64,000 nt of DNA, taken from Aureimonas fodinaquatilis. Its GTDB lineage: Bacteria; Pseudomonadota; Alphaproteobacteria; Rhizobiales; Rhizobiaceae. The notes under the pieces were generated by a model, which ran no database searches, was not told the origin of the DNA, and worked only from the letters and a program-made list of their open reading frames with translations. Positions 54,992-63,663 of the stretch are shown piece after piece. The DNA lies in NCBI RefSeq assembly GCF_008369445.1, contig NZ_VTWH01000001.1:558001-622000 (forward strand), written 5' to 3'. Numbering within the stretch: the stretch's first letter is position 1; every line of letters begins with the position of its first letter. Both the position numbers and the translations under genes were made by a program.

Positions 54992-56194
54992 TCAGATAAC
55001 GCCAACCGCTTTGCCAGCGTCTTTGAAGGCTGAAACCGCAAAATCAATATCGTCGTCCGTCAGCGCCGCCGACAATTGCGTGCGAATACGCGCTTTGCCC
55101 TTTGGCACCACCGGGAAGAAGAAGCCGGCAACATAAACCCCGCGTTCGTCCAGCGCCGCAGCCATGTCCTGCGCGCGCCGGGCCTCATGCAACATCACCG
55201 GAATGATCGGAGTTGTGCCTTGCAACAGCTCAAAACCCGCGTCCTGCAATCCGGCGCGAAACCGCTTTGTGTGCGATTGCAGGGTTTGCCGCCGGTCATC
55301 TGCCGCTTCGGCGATTTCCAGTGCCTTGAGCGAACCAGCGGCAACCGCTGGCGCCAGACTGTTCGAAAACAGATAAGGCCGAGCCCGCTGGCGCAGCAGG
55401 TCAATAACCGGTTGTGCCGCAGCAACAAAACCACCCATGGCCCCACCAAGGCTTTTGCCAAGTGTGCCGGTGATGATGTCCACCTTCTGGTCAACGCCTG
55501 TCAGACTGGGGGTGCCTTTGCCCTTGTCACCCAGATGGCCGGTGGCATGGCAGTCATCCACAAGCACCAATGCGCCGTAACGTTCGGCCAGCGCACAGAT
55601 GGATGGCAGGTCGGCGACATAGCCATCCATGGAAAACACGCCATCGGTGACAATCAGCTTGAAACGGGCGCCGGCTGTGTCGGCTTCCTTCAACCGGTCT
55701 TCCAACTCATTCATGTCGCCATTGGTGTAGCGATACCGCGCCGCCTTGCACAGGCGCACGCCATCAATGATCGAGGCGTGGTTGAGAGAGTCGGAAATGA
55801 TTGCGTCTTCCGCACCGAGCAATGGCTCGAACACGCCGCCATTGGCATCAAAACACGCCGCAAACAAAATGGCGTCGTCTTTGCCGAGATAGCGGGCAAT
55901 CGCCTGCTCCAACTGCCGGTGCAGGGTTTGCGCGCCACAGATGAAGCGGACAGACGCCATGCCGAAGCCGAACTCGTCCAGGCCTCGTTTTGCCTCGGCA
56001 ACAATGTCCGGATGGTTGGCAAGGCCAAGATAATTGTTGGCGCAGAGATTGATTGCCTCACGCCCGCCATCCTGCGTGGCAATGCGTATGCGCCCGCCCT
56101 GTGGCCCGGCTATCAGGCGTTCCCGCTTGTACAGGCCGTCTGCCTCAATCTCTGCCAGAGTGTTTTCCAGATGCCGGATAAAGCTTGTCGCCAC
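54992..56194 (-). CDS. kbl: Glycine C-acetyltransferase (2-amino-3-ketobutyrate CoA ligase) Kbl
   Basis: 400 residues, alpha-oxoamine synthase. [24 protein letters not shown] and the PLP Lys in [14 protein letters not shown] are conserved. It converts the Tdh product with CoA to glycine and acetyl-CoA. The start is GTG at 56194 with GAGG 7 nt upstream. Order kbl-tdh is the standard threonine degradation operon. Confidence 0.94.
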   Translation of the reverse strand: MATSFIRHLENTLAEIEADGLYKRERLIAGPQGGRIRIATQDGGREAINLCANNYLGLANHPDIVAEAKRGLDEFGFGMASVRFICGAQTLHRQLEQAIARYLGKDDAILFAACFDANGGVFEPLLGAEDAIISDSLNHASIIDGVRLCKAARYRYTNGDMNELEDRLKEADTAGARFKLIVTDGVFSMDGYVADLPSICALAERYGALVLVDDCHATGHLGDKGKGTPSLTGVDQKVDIITGTLGKSLGGAMGGFVAAAQPVIDLLRQRARPYLFSNSLAPAVAAGSLKALEIAEAADDRRQTLQSHTKRFRAGLQDAGFELLQGTTPIIPVMLHEARRAQDMAAALDERGVYVAGFFFPVVPKGKARIRTQLSAALTDDDIDFAVSAFKDAGKAVGVI

Positions 56195-56208
56195 AACGCA
56201 ACCTCACG

Positions 56209-56251
56209 TTTCCAATATGCTGGAAAATACAGTATAATGGAAATTCGTCAA
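56209..56251 (-). promoter_or_regulatory. Candidate kbl promoter with TTTCCA-N6-TGGAAA dyad
   Basis: TTTCCA (56209-56214) and TGGAAA (56221-56226) form a perfect dyad, and a third half-site TGGAAA lies at 56238-56243, 17 bp on. On the minus strand TTGACG (56246-56251) and TATTTT (56224-56229), 16 bp apart, could be -35 and -10, so the dyad overlaps the -10. Likely the operator of the adjacent XRE-cupin regulator. Confidence 0.4.
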
Positions 56252-56264
56252 GTCAGGTTCTTGC

Positions 56265-56834
56265 TTAGCGGTAGTGGAGCACCATTAATCCGCGCGCGAC
56301 TTTGGTGGATCTGTTCGTGATCCGATGCGGAACATCCGCACGATATCGCGCGGTTTCGCCGGCGTTGATCGTGCAGCTCTGGTCGCCGCTGACAATCTCG
56401 AAACCGTCGCTTAAAGCGGTAAAATGTTCAAAAGCACCCGGTGCATGTGGCGCGCTGTCCAGCTCGCTGCCCGGTTCCATTTCCAGCTCATACCATTCAG
56501 TCACACCCACAAGTTGCGGCGGGCCTAAAATCCTCATGCGGCATGCACCATCGGCGCTTTTGATTTCGGGCGTTTGAAACGCGGTGACAACTTCAATCGC
56601 GCTATCATCCGCCGGGGCGGCACGTCCGCCCACCAGATCAGAGAAATCGATTTTCAGTGCGCGGGTCAGGCTCCACAGAACCGCAAACGTCGGATTTGCC
56701 GCCCCGCGCTCAATCTGGGACAGCATGGATTTGGAAACCCCGGACAAAGCTGCCAGTTGCTCCAGCGACAATCGTCTGGCCTTGCGTTCCCGTTGAATGA
56801 TCGGGCCAATCTGCGGCGTATTGGTGTGGCTCAT
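56265..56834 (-). CDS. XRE-cupin transcriptional regulator, likely controlling kbl-tdh
   Basis: 189 residues from the ATG at 56834. The HTH (about 10-65, LSLEQLAALSGVSKSMLSQIERGAANPTFAVLW) is followed by a cupin domain (PHAPGAFEHFTALSDGFEIVSGDQSCTINAGE). It is encoded 70 bp before kbl in the same direction, with a dyad between. Such regulators respond to small amino-acid-like ligands. The frame is open upstream to 56906; no start has a perfect ribosome site. Confidence 0.84.
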   Translation of the reverse strand: MSHTNTPQIGPIIQRERKARRLSLEQLAALSGVSKSMLSQIERGAANPTFAVLWSLTRALKIDFSDLVGGRAAPADDSAIEVVTAFQTPEIKSADGACRMRILGPPQLVGVTEWYELEMEPGSELDSAPHAPGAFEHFTALSDGFEIVSGDQSCTINAGETARYRADVPHRITNRSTKVARGLMVLHYR

Positions 56835-56921
56835 TGCCGGCCGTGATCCTTGAACTTTGGCCACGGCACCATGTGCATGCGTGGCTGACAGTCCGGTCAT
56901 AACCAATATTCAAACCAATGG

Positions 56922-58013
56922 CTATTCTGCGTCGCGGCTGCCGCGGCGTGCCTCATCTCCGGCAATGCCCCGCCGCCAATACGCCACCGCCATGTGACGG
57001 CTGCGGTCCAGCTTCAGCTCTTTGCGCAGGTAAGACCGTATCGCGCGGAAATCTTCAAACTCGCAACCAACCCAGACAAAGCTATCCTCAGGCAGTCCGC
57101 CCGCTGTAAAATCCTTGACCGCAGCGGCCAGCATGCCGGTCGTGCCAGCCGCTGCACCGTTGCGGTGCAGCCACCGCAGGTCCAGTTGCCCGCGGCAGAA
57201 GATCTGCTGTTCATCCGCTGCGCCGTCCACCTCGATAAAAGCTGTTACGGCAGCATCTGGCGCGGCATTTTCAACAATACGCGCAATGGCAGGCAGCGCG
57301 GTTTCATCACCTGCCAGAATGATGCGTTGCGCCTGCGGAAACGAACCGCCGCCCGGGCCGCTCATACCAACCAGATCGCCAGTGCGCGCGGTTTGTGCAA
57401 AATACGCTCCAGGCGTCTCACTGCCGGGATGCAGCACCATATCGACGTCCACAGTGCCCGCTTGCGCATCAACCGAGCGCAACGTGTAGACCCGCAAAAC
57501 AAGCTGGTCTTCGCCCTGCGGCCAGACCGGGCAACCGTCTTCTCCCATATGCGGCCAGACTGGCGTGCGCCCCTGCGGCGGAAATACCAGACGCATGTGG
57601 AGGCCACCCGTGGCGTATCGCGCCAGATCTTCCCCGGCGAGAGTCACCCGCTGCATATGGGGCGTGATGCTGCGTGACGTGACAACCCGCATCACTCTGA
57701 AAAATGGCGGAAGCACTCCGACAGCGCCGTCGCCGGCCCAGCGGATGTCAGGGGATGATTGCGTGGCGACCATGCGCAAATGCGTGCTGATCCCCATTTT
57801 GACATAGGCAAGGCCAGTTTCGTCCGGTGCCTGCGCCACCATTTTCAGACTTGTTGGCGTCGCTTCCAGATGCGCCTCGCCAAAACTCACGACAATGCGT
57901 GCCATGTCACGACCATAATCAACCGTTGCGTGCTCGATATATCGGTCGCACAGTTTTCTGAGAACATCGGCCGGTTCGACAAGCTCTACCGTGGATTCGG
58001 CGCGCAGAAGCAT
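56922..58013 (-). CDS. Siderophore-interacting protein (ferric-siderophore reductase) with N-terminal DUF2218
   Basis: 363 residues. The first ~95 residues are a DUF2218 domain (VELVEPADVLRKLCDRYIEHATVDY). After it comes an FAD-binding_9/SIP module: FRVMRVVTSRSITPHMQRVTLAG, the FAD motif RVYTLRS, GGGSFPQAQRIILAGDETALPAIARIVE and a C-terminal FVWVGCEFEDFRAIRSYLRKEL. SIPs reduce Fe(III)-siderophores in the cytoplasm to release iron. The gene has an iron-responsive box and a good promoter upstream. No siderophore genes are visible nearby. Confidence 0.9.
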   Translation of the reverse strand: MLLRAESTVELVEPADVLRKLCDRYIEHATVDYGRDMARIVVSFGEAHLEATPTSLKMVAQAPDETGLAYVKMGISTHLRMVATQSSPDIRWAGDGAVGVLPPFFRVMRVVTSRSITPHMQRVTLAGEDLARYATGGLHMRLVFPPQGRTPVWPHMGEDGCPVWPQGEDQLVLRVYTLRSVDAQAGTVDVDMVLHPGSETPGAYFAQTARTGDLVGMSGPGGGSFPQAQRIILAGDETALPAIARIVENAAPDAAVTAFIEVDGAADEQQIFCRGQLDLRWLHRNGAAAGTTGMLAAAVKDFTAGGLPEDSFVWVGCEFEDFRAIRSYLRKELKLDRSRHMAVAYWRRGIAGDEARRGSRDAE

Positions 58014-58024
58014 GGCGCTCTCCC

Positions 58025-58039
58025 TGAAATCAATGATCA
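58025..58039. promoter_or_regulatory. Iron-responsive (IRO, RirA-type) box upstream of the siderophore-interacting protein
   Basis: TGAAATCAATGATCA is exactly TGA-N9-TCA, the RirA operator of Rhizobiales. It is enclosed by CCCTGA/TCAGGG arms, lies just downstream of the -10 and next to the ribosome site. A single 6-bp definition can occur by chance, but position and gene function support it. Confidence 0.55.
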
Positions 58040-58043
58040 GGGA

Positions 58044-58072
58044 TAGCTATTAAACTGGAGTGAATGAGTCAA
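58044..58072 (-). promoter_or_regulatory. Promoter of the siderophore-interacting protein gene
   Basis: On the minus strand: TTGACT (58067-58072), 17 bp spacer, TAGCTA (58044-58049). Start of transcription would fall inside the IRO box. Confidence 0.55.
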
Positions 58073-58237
58073 GTTATCGTCGCTTGCAATTTTCGCCTCA
58101 GGAATTTTTCTTCAGAACAACCTGTGGGCTTCTGTTGTTATAAGGTGAGTTGGTGTTCTCTGCATATGAAACACCTGTAAGGTTCGCATACGTGCCCGGT
58201 GCAATGATTTCAGGAAGGAACCAGCCTCATAACGGAT

Positions 58238-58744
58238 ATGCCAGCTCTGAAAAAGCACAAGGATGTCAAGTATCAGGTCGCTTCAATGCCATTGCGCATC
58301 AATGCCGACGGCCATCTGCAGGTGCTGCTTGTCACCTCCCGCGAGACGCGGCGCTGGGTGCTGCCCAAAGGCAACCTCATGAAGGGCAAGACCCCCAGCC
58401 GGGCAGCCGCTATCGAGGCGCTGGAAGAGGCGGGCGTTACCGGAAAAATCTCCAAGACACCCTATGATAGTTTTCAATATTGGAAGCGCGGGCGAAAGGC
58501 CTTTGCCTTTGCCGTGGTGGAGGTGTTCGTGCTGATTGTTACCGGGCGGCGCGCAAGCTGGAAAGAAAAGAAGCAGCGGCGACAGGTATGGGTCACCCCG
58601 ACTCAGGCATCGGTCATGGTTCTCGAGCCCGGTTTGCAATCTATTTTATACCGCCTGGCTGACGATGAGGATATTGAACAGGTTGTCCGGGATCATGCCA
58701 GCAAGGAGCAGGCAAGGACGGCAATTGCCGCGGAGGGCGCGTAG
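58238..58744 (+). CDS. NUDIX hydrolase, diphosphoinositol-polyphosphate-phosphohydrolase-like
   Basis: 168 residues. RRWVLPKGNLMKG leads into a Nudix box ending IEALEEAGV. The metal-binding E-x-x-E-E is kept, but the box Arg (REaxEE) is Ile and the earlier box Glu is Lys. The layout is that of short NUDIX proteins of alphaproteobacteria with W(V/I)(L/I)PKG. Substrate unknown, probably a nucleotide or inositol-type diphosphate. It stands alone before the osmoprotectant operon. Confidence 0.83.
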   Translation: MPALKKHKDVKYQVASMPLRINADGHLQVLLVTSRETRRWVLPKGNLMKGKTPSRAAAIEALEEAGVTGKISKTPYDSFQYWKRGRKAFAFAVVEVFVLIVTGRRASWKEKKQRRQVWVTPTQASVMVLEPGLQSILYRLADDEDIEQVVRDHASKEQARTAIAAEGA

Positions 58745-58815
58745 AGCATTTCCTTCTTTCGCCAACACCCTATTTCCTGTGTTCGCAACAATCTCACGAC
58801 GGAAAAGAGAAGACC

Positions 58816-59727
58816 ATGCGCACCACCATTCTTGCACTTGGCCTTGCGGTGGGCCTTTTTTCAACATCCGCCCTGGCCGCTCCGGTGGTCGTTTCCTCCA
58901 AAATCGACACGGAAGGTGGCGTGCTGGGCAATATCATTCTGCTCGCACTGAACAATGCCGGAATCGAAACCACCGACCGGATTCAATTGGGCGGCACGCC
59001 TGTTGTCCGTCAGGCCATTATTGCCGGGGAAATTGACATCTATCCGGAATATACCGGCAATGCCGCGTTCTTCTTCAACCGTGAGGGCGAAACGGACATC
59101 TGGAAAAATGCCGATTTGGCATATGAGGCCGCACGCGAACTGGACCTTGCAGCCAACAAGATTGTGTGGCTGACACCAGCGCCCGCCAACAACACGTGGG
59201 GCATAGCGCTCAAGGGTGATGTGGCGCAGGCCAACAATCTTGAAACGCTTTCGCAATTCGGTAGTTGGGTAACCGGCGGCGGCGAAGTCAAGCTTGCTGC
59301 ATCCGCAGAATTTGTGAATTCGCCAGCGGCTTTGCCGGCTTTTCAAACCGCTTATGGTTTTACACTGACACCGGCGCAATTGCTGACATTGTCGGGCGGT
59401 GACACGGCGGCCACAATCGCCGCTGCGGCACAGGGCACCAACGGCGTCAATGCGGCAATGGTCTACGGCACGGATGGCGCATTGGCCGCATCAGGCTTGC
59501 AAGTGCTGGAGGACGACAAGGCGGTTCAGCCGGTCTATCAGCCAGCGCCGATCATCCGCGAGGCTGTATTGGAGGCAAATCCCGGCATTCAGGAGGCGTT
59601 GGAGCCGATTTTTGCGACGCTGGAGCTTTCCGTGCTTCAGGAGTTGAACGGACGTGTGCAATTGGGTGGTGAGCCGGCACGTGCTGTGGCAGAGGACTAT
59701 CTGCGCAAAAGCGGCTTCCTGAAGTAA
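58816..59727 (+). CDS. osmF: Osmoprotectant binding protein (OsmF/YehZ-like)
   Basis: 303 residues. Signal peptide MRTTILALGLAVGLFSTSALA. The mature VVVSSKIDTEGGVLGNIILLALNNAGI, IDIYPEYTGNAAFF and WLTPAPANNTWGIAL stretches are characteristic of the OpuC/OsmF group. It binds glycine betaine or related quaternary amines in the periplasm. Its size and the order binding protein-permease-ATPase-permease match yehZYXW. Confidence 0.9.
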   Translation: MRTTILALGLAVGLFSTSALAAPVVVSSKIDTEGGVLGNIILLALNNAGIETTDRIQLGGTPVVRQAIIAGEIDIYPEYTGNAAFFFNREGETDIWKNADLAYEAARELDLAANKIVWLTPAPANNTWGIALKGDVAQANNLETLSQFGSWVTGGGEVKLAASAEFVNSPAALPAFQTAYGFTLTPAQLLTLSGGDTAATIAAAAQGTNGVNAAMVYGTDGALAASGLQVLEDDKAVQPVYQPAPIIREAVLEANPGIQEALEPIFATLELSVLQELNGRVQLGGEPARAVAEDYLRKSGFLK

Positions 59728-59743
59728 GCCCGGTCACGGGGCG

Positions 59744-60895
59744 ATGGCGCGGCTGAACCGCCTGGGGCTTGTGATAGCGTTGCTGGCCGCAGCGGGCGGC
59801 TGGGCTTTGCCCTTTGCGATCTTTCGCGCCAATCGCATCGTGCCAGGTAACGGGGTTGCGCTGTATGCCGGGTTGCCACACGCCCCGGCGTTAGCGCTGC
59901 TGATTGTTCTAGCCGGGGCGGCCATTGTTGCGGTGCTGGTCGGCCGGCCACTCCACAGGCTGGCCGCTGGCCTGATTGCACTGGCAGGGCTGGCCGTTGC
60001 CATTGGCATGACGCCGGCCTTTCTTGGCACAGGCACCAGTTTTGAACGGGTGTCGCCCGGATCCGGCTTCTGGGTGCTTGGCTTGGCTTATGCCCTGCTG
60101 GTGGCGGATGCACTGACCGCAATGCGCCCGGGACCCGCCATGCGCATTGCAATTCTGACGATGATAGTCGCCTCGTTCGGACTGCTGTTATGGTCCGGCC
60201 GGTGGGATGGCCTTTCTGTCATGCAGGAATATGCCAGCCGGTCCGACAGCTTCTGGCGGGAAGTTGGTCGGCATTTGACACTTGCCTTCGGCTCATTGGC
60301 CGCCGCGGTTGTGGTGGGTATTCCATTGGGCCTTGTCTGCCATCGCATCAAGGCGGTGCGCATTCCGGTGCTCAACATGCTCAATGTCGTTCAAACCATT
60401 CCCTCCATTGCACTGTTTGGCCTCATGATCGCCCCTTTGGGCTGGCTGGCTGCGAACTGGCCACTTGCCAATGCGCTGGGCATTCGCGGCATTGGCGCCG
60501 CTCCTGCATTGGTTGCACTTTTCCTGTATTCACTGCTGCCGGTGGTAGCCAACACGGTGGTTGGTCTGGCCAGCATTCCGGCAGATGCCAATGATGCAGC
60601 GCGCGGAGTGGGCATGACAGATGGCCAGCGCCTGTTCAGGGTGGAACTGCCGCTGGCATTCCCGGTTATTCTCACCGCCATTCGCATCGTTCTGGTGCAG
60701 AATATCGGCCTTGTCACCATTGCAGCACTGATCGGCGGCGGTGGCCTTGGTGTCTTCGTGTTTCAGGGCATAGGTCAGACGGCCATGGATCTGGTTTTGC
60801 TGGGCGCGTTGCCCACGGTTCTGCTGGCATTCAGCGCCGCAGTTGTTCTTGATGCCGCCGTTGACGCGGCCAGCTACCACAAGGCAGGCACATGA
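59744..60895 (+). CDS. Osmoprotectant ABC permease (YehY-like)
   Basis: 383 residues. The N-terminal ~150 residues add several membrane segments before a standard permease domain (AARGVGMTDGQRLFRVELPLAFPVILTAIR). This extended form matches YehY (385 residues). It overlaps the ATPase gene by 4 bp. Confidence 0.9.
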   Translation: MARLNRLGLVIALLAAAGGWALPFAIFRANRIVPGNGVALYAGLPHAPALALLIVLAGAAIVAVLVGRPLHRLAAGLIALAGLAVAIGMTPAFLGTGTSFERVSPGSGFWVLGLAYALLVADALTAMRPGPAMRIAILTMIVASFGLLLWSGRWDGLSVMQEYASRSDSFWREVGRHLTLAFGSLAAAVVVGIPLGLVCHRIKAVRIPVLNMLNVVQTIPSIALFGLMIAPLGWLAANWPLANALGIRGIGAAPALVALFLYSLLPVVANTVVGLASIPADANDAARGVGMTDGQRLFRVELPLAFPVILTAIRIVLVQNIGLVTIAALIGGGGLGVFVFQGIGQTAMDLVLLGALPTVLLAFSAAVVLDAAVDAASYHKAGT

Positions 60896-61830
60896 TAGAA
60901 ATTCGCGACCTGACCAAAATCTACGACGACAAAGCTGTGGTGGACTCAGTTTCATTCACTGTTCAGCCGGGAACGATCAGTTGCATAGTCGGCACGTCCG
61001 GCTCCGGCAAAACCACGTTGATGCGCATGGTCAACCGCATGACGGAGGCAACAAGCGGCAGCATTCTGATCGACGGGCAGGATAATGGACATCTGCCGGT
61101 GCATGAGCTGCGGCGGAAAATTGGTTATGTCATTCAGAATCACGGCCTGTTTCCACATCGCACTGTGGCTGAAAATGTCGCCACCGTTCCCGGTCTGCTT
61201 GGTTGGGACAAACCTCGCATTGCCGCCAGAGTGAACGAACTGCTGGCATTGTTTCAACTGGACCCGGCAGAGTTTGGCCCACGCTATCCGCATGAACTGT
61301 CCGGTGGCCAGCAACAGCGTGTGGGTGTGGCGCGGGCGCTGGCGGCTGAACCGAATATCCTGTTGATGGACGAACCATTTGGTGCGCTGGATCCGATCAT
61401 TCGAGCCAAGGCACAGAACGATCTTCTCGGCATCCAGAAGCAATTCGGCACGACCATAATCCTGGTGACACATGATATGGACGAAGCGATGCGGATGGGC
61501 GACCGGATTGCCGTGATGGATTCAGGCAAGCTGGTGCAATATGCCACCCCCGCAGAGTTGCTGGCACACCCGGCTACGGAATTTGTCGATGCCATGCTGG
61601 GCACGGGCGACCGTCCTTTCCGCTACCTGGCTCTCAACACAGTTGACCGGCTTGTGGAACAGGGCATGGCAGACGGTGCCCCGATTGCCGCAACCGCAAA
61701 CCGGCGCGACGCATTGGCAGAGCTGTTGTGGTCTGGCCGCGATGTCGCACCAGTGGCGGGTGATGGCGGTGCGGTGCTTGGCATTGTTCGTCGGGCTCGG
61801 CTTCTGGCAGAAGCTGCGCGCCCAGCATGA
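60892..61830 (+). CDS. Osmoprotectant ABC ATPase (YehX/ProV-type)
   Basis: 312 residues. Walker [30 protein letters not shown], signature LSGGQQQRVGVARAL and Walker [13 protein letters not shown] are intact. A C-terminal CBS-like tail (about 245-310, ALAELLWSGRD) is suggested but short. It lies between the two permeases, coupled to both by 4 bp overlaps. Confidence 0.92.
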   Translation: MIEIRDLTKIYDDKAVVDSVSFTVQPGTISCIVGTSGSGKTTLMRMVNRMTEATSGSILIDGQDNGHLPVHELRRKIGYVIQNHGLFPHRTVAENVATVPGLLGWDKPRIAARVNELLALFQLDPAEFGPRYPHELSGGQQQRVGVARALAAEPNILLMDEPFGALDPIIRAKAQNDLLGIQKQFGTTIILVTHDMDEAMRMGDRIAVMDSGKLVQYATPAELLAHPATEFVDAMLGTGDRPFRYLALNTVDRLVEQGMADGAPIAATANRRDALAELLWSGRDVAPVAGDGGAVLGIVRRARLLAEAARPA

Positions 61831-62579
61831 AGCGACTGGCGCTCCTGCTCCCGCGCATTCTGGCGTTTGGCCTGTTGCTGGCATTTTTGCTTGTGCCGGA
61901 ACGGTTCGCGCCGTTGCTGGCGCCATTGACGCAAAACAATGCACCGGCCATCTATGCGCAGGGCAGTTTGCTGCAACTGACATTCCTGCATCTGCAGATT
62001 GTTGCCATTGCCACATTTGCAGCAACTGTGGTGGCGGTTCTGCTGGCAATATTGGTGACAAGACCGGGCGGACGCGAATTTCTGCCGCTGTCCCGCAGTC
62101 TGGTTAATATTGGCCAGACCTTTCCGCCTGTGGCCGTACTGGCGCTGGCCGTTCCAGCGGTAGGGTTCGGTGAAGCTCCAACACTTATTGCGCTGTTTCT
62201 CTATGGTCTTCTGCCAATTTTTGAAAATTCTCTGACCGCACTGACCAGCATGCCACCGGCCATCATGGAAGCTGCGCGGGGCAGTGGCATGACAAATTTC
62301 CAGCGGCTGCTCAGGGTCGAGCTGCCATTGGCCTTTCCCATCATTCTGGCGGGCATTCGTTTGTCGGTCATCATCAGCCTGGCAACCGCCACCATCGGCT
62401 CCACCGTCGCCGCACGCACATTGGGCGAGGTGATCATCGCCGGACTTTTATCCAACAATCTTGCGTATATTGTTCAGGGTGGGTTGATTGTTGCGCTGCT
62501 GGCGGTTCTGCTGGCCGACGGCTTTTCCGCACTGGAAAAATGGAGCCTGCGCCGGACAGGGTTTGCTCGCGGCGCATAA
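61827..62579 (+). CDS. Osmoprotectant ABC permease (YehW-like)
   Basis: 250 residues with about six membrane segments. EAARGSGMTNFQRLLRVELPLAFPIILAGIR is the EAA loop, shared with the YehY-like permease. The length is that of YehW. Last gene of the four-gene importer; 93 bp precede galE. Confidence 0.91.
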   Translation: MKRLALLLPRILAFGLLLAFLLVPERFAPLLAPLTQNNAPAIYAQGSLLQLTFLHLQIVAIATFAATVVAVLLAILVTRPGGREFLPLSRSLVNIGQTFPPVAVLALAVPAVGFGEAPTLIALFLYGLLPIFENSLTALTSMPPAIMEAARGSGMTNFQRLLRVELPLAFPIILAGIRLSVIISLATATIGSTVAARTLGEVIIAGLLSNNLAYIVQGGLIVALLAVLLADGFSALEKWSLRRTGFARGA

Positions 62580-62672
62580 TTGCCCAAAGCGGGTTTCTAT
62601 TGCGCAAAGCCTGTCCTAGAAGTTGGGCTTGGGCAAGTTGGCTTCCGTGCAGCGCATCGAATGGGGTTTGGC

Positions 62673-63659
62673 ATGAGTGTTCTGGTTACGGGCGGTGCCG
62701 GATATATTGGCAGCCACATGGTTCTGGGGCTTCTGGACCGGGGTGAAGAGGTTGTGGTTCTCGACAATCTGTCCACCGGGTTTGATTTTTGCATTGCGTC
62801 GCAGGCGCACTTTGTTCAGGGCGATATTGGCGACACGGCGCTGGTTGCCCGGCTGCTGAAAGAGCACAAGGTGACTGCCATCGCGCATTTTGCCGCATCA
62901 CTTCTGGTGGCGGAATCGGTGCGCGAGCCGCTGACTTATTACGCAAACAACACGGCCAGAACCCGTGATCTGATCGAAGTTGCGTTGCGCGCAGACGTGC
63001 CGCATTTCCTGTTTTCTTCCACCGCCGCAGTCTACGGCATGGCAGGCGATAAGCCCGTTCAGGAAAATGCGCCGCTAAACCCGCTTTCTCCCTATGGCCG
63101 GTCCAAGCTGATGTCGGAACATATGCTGGCCGATGTGTCAGAAGCGCACGGCCTGGCCTATGCGGCGCTGCGCTATTTCAATGTGGCGGGTGCCGACCCG
63201 CAGGGGCGCTCGGGTGAATCCACGTTCAATTCAACGCATCTGGTTAAAATTGCGATGGAAACGGTTTTGGGAAAACGGCCCGGTATGCAGATATTCGGCA
63301 CGGATTATCCAACACCGGATGGAACCGCCATCCGCGATTATATCCATGTTACCGACTTGATTGCCGCGCATATGGCGGCACTGGATTATCTGCGCGCGGG
63401 CAAAGGCAATCTGACTGCCAATGTAGGCTATGGGCGGGGTTTTTCCGTTCGGCAGGTGCTGGATGTGGTGGAACAGGCAACCGGTCTGCCATTAAACGTG
63501 GCAGAAGGCCCGAGACGGGCAGGCGATCCGGCAAGCATTGTAGCCGATTCCGGCTATCTGCGGCAGGCAACGGGCTGGGAACCGCAATATGACGACCTGC
63601 CTGCCATTGCGGAGCACGCATTTGCCTGGGAGCAATATCTCAGCCGGCGCAACCGGTGA
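62673..63659 (+). CDS. galE: UDP-glucose 4-epimerase GalE
   Basis: 328 residues from the ATG at 62673. NAD motif GGAGYIGSH (7-15), SSTAAVYG and the catalytic YxxxK (Y141, K145) are conserved, with RYFNVAGADP and RDYIHVTDL downstream. It interconverts UDP-glucose and UDP-galactose for envelope glycans. An in-frame extension to 62580 is unlike the family. It is near the osmoprotectant operon but probably independent. Confidence 0.93.
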   Translation: MSVLVTGGAGYIGSHMVLGLLDRGEEVVVLDNLSTGFDFCIASQAHFVQGDIGDTALVARLLKEHKVTAIAHFAASLLVAESVREPLTYYANNTARTRDLIEVALRADVPHFLFSSTAAVYGMAGDKPVQENAPLNPLSPYGRSKLMSEHMLADVSEAHGLAYAALRYFNVAGADPQGRSGESTFNSTHLVKIAMETVLGKRPGMQIFGTDYPTPDGTAIRDYIHVTDLIAAHMAALDYLRAGKGNLTANVGYGRGFSVRQVLDVVEQATGLPLNVAEGPRRAGDPASIVADSGYLRQATGWEPQYDDLPAIAEHAFAWEQYLSRRNR

Positions 63660-63663
63660 GTGC

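Noticed and set aside
58741-58760. Half-copy of the GAGCATTTC repeat after the NUDIX gene
   Set aside because: Only one arm (TAGAGCATTTCC) is present without a matching inverted arm, so it was not listed as a repeat.
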